Position numbers and translations under genes: made by a program
Shown here: piece by piece, positions 63,935 through 64,000 of the stretch
Layout: each line of letters begins with the position of its first letter
Position numbering within the stretch: the first letter of the stretch is position 1
Assembly: GCF_900141855.1 (NCBI RefSeq)
Contig: NZ_FQYU01000001.1
Location: 1-64,000, forward strand
DNA length: 64,000 nt
Direction: 5' to 3'
Source of the DNA: Pseudozobellia thermophila
GTDB lineage: Bacteria; Bacteroidota; Bacteroidia; Flavobacteriales; Flavobacteriaceae
Notes under the pieces: model-generated
The model's database searches: none
What the model saw: the letters and a program-made list of their open reading frames with translations, nothing else
What the model was told of the DNA's origin: nothing

Positions 63935-64000
63935 CTATCGAACGAAAGTCAATCGCCTTCCGTGGGGCTCGGGAGAGAACTTTCCGTTTTCGTAGGCCAA
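63935..64000 (-). CDS. 3' end of a probable dihydroorotase gene (partial)
   Basis: Twenty-two codons reading on the minus strand: LAYENGKF, then SPEPHGRRLTFVR, then TAG. A C-terminus of the form xGxRLTFxR with an upstream AYENGxF resembles flavobacterial dihydroorotase, and the DUF4296 and epimerase neighbours fit that locus. The rest of the gene lies beyond the right edge. The identification rests on only 21 residues. Confidence 0.5.
   Translation of the reverse strand: MAYENGKFSPEPHGRRLTFVR

Overview
The window reads as chromosome from a marine member of the Flavobacteriaceae (Bacteroidota), in the Zobellia/Maribacter/Arenibacter range. Evidence seen directly: promoters with the Bacteroidota -7 box TAnnTTTG, type IX secretion (T9SS) sorting tails, a CarboxypepD_reg plus TonB-dependent receptor, LytTR and PhoB/PhoR two-component pairs, FtsX-type permeases, a sulfatase lipoprotein, and start codons mostly without a Shine-Dalgarno. 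The genus is inference.

Layout. 1-5.9 kb: a type II-C CRISPR-Cas locus on the minus strand (cas9-cas1-cas2). No CRISPR array is inside the window. A strong tracrRNA candidate lies divergently upstream of cas9, with promoter, anti-repeat and terminator hairpin. 6.0-10.5 kb: two homologous blocks of 7-bp tandem repeats bracket a LytS/LytR-type two-component system and a collagen-like lipoprotein. 11.3-14.8 kb: a YegP protein, then an AT-rich islet carrying an AbiEi/AbiEii type IV toxin-antitoxin pair. The islet lies between 48-bp direct repeats that include the 3' end and terminator of tRNA-Asp, which fits a small integrated element. 14.8-21.4 kb: DUF58 and GAF proteins, a metallophosphoesterase, a sulfatase lipoprotein and a DUF1059 protein. 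21.6-26.3 kb: GntP permease, RidA, a D-threonine aldolase/D-serine dehydratase-like PLP enzyme, an M19 dipeptidase and an SGNH hydrolase, most simply a D-amino-acid (probably D-serine) scavenging operon. 26.4-32.2 kb: a secreted protein, a penicillin-acylase-family lipoprotein, a TPM-domain protein and an ABC exporter.

32.3-35.6 kb: an Fe-S/redox operon (Mrp ATPase, NifU-like scaffold, FNR-type reductase, 2Fe-2S ferredoxin). It is interrupted between reductase and ferredoxin by a gene for an S23/IVS-type four-helix-bundle protein flanked by inverted heptad-repeat arms. 35.9-37.2 kb: an AT-rich Fic protein with a palindromic operator. 37.3-48.8 kb: an ABC/HlyD/TolC export operon divergent from an NtrC-family regulator and its kinase. 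48.8-52.3 kb: an alkyltransferase-like protein, a LysE exporter, trmB and phoR/phoB. 52.5-58.8 kb: an internally duplicated beta-helix-like lipoprotein, a TonB-dependent receptor and two stand-alone T9SS-tail proteins. 58.9-64 kb: an FKBP isomerase, a LuxE-like protein, a lipoprotein, tyrS, an SDR-family reductase, a DUF4296 lipoprotein and the 3' end of a probable dihydroorotase gene.

The most unusual signal is the heptad-repeat family. Four loci share 7-bp-periodic arms related to GTTAGTA/GCAGTGT on one side and their complements on the other. At one locus the arms enclose an S23-like gene, as in the intervening sequences (IVS) known from 23S rRNA genes, but here outside rRNA and inserted into an operon. 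This could be a free-standing IVS-like element with gene-less derivatives.
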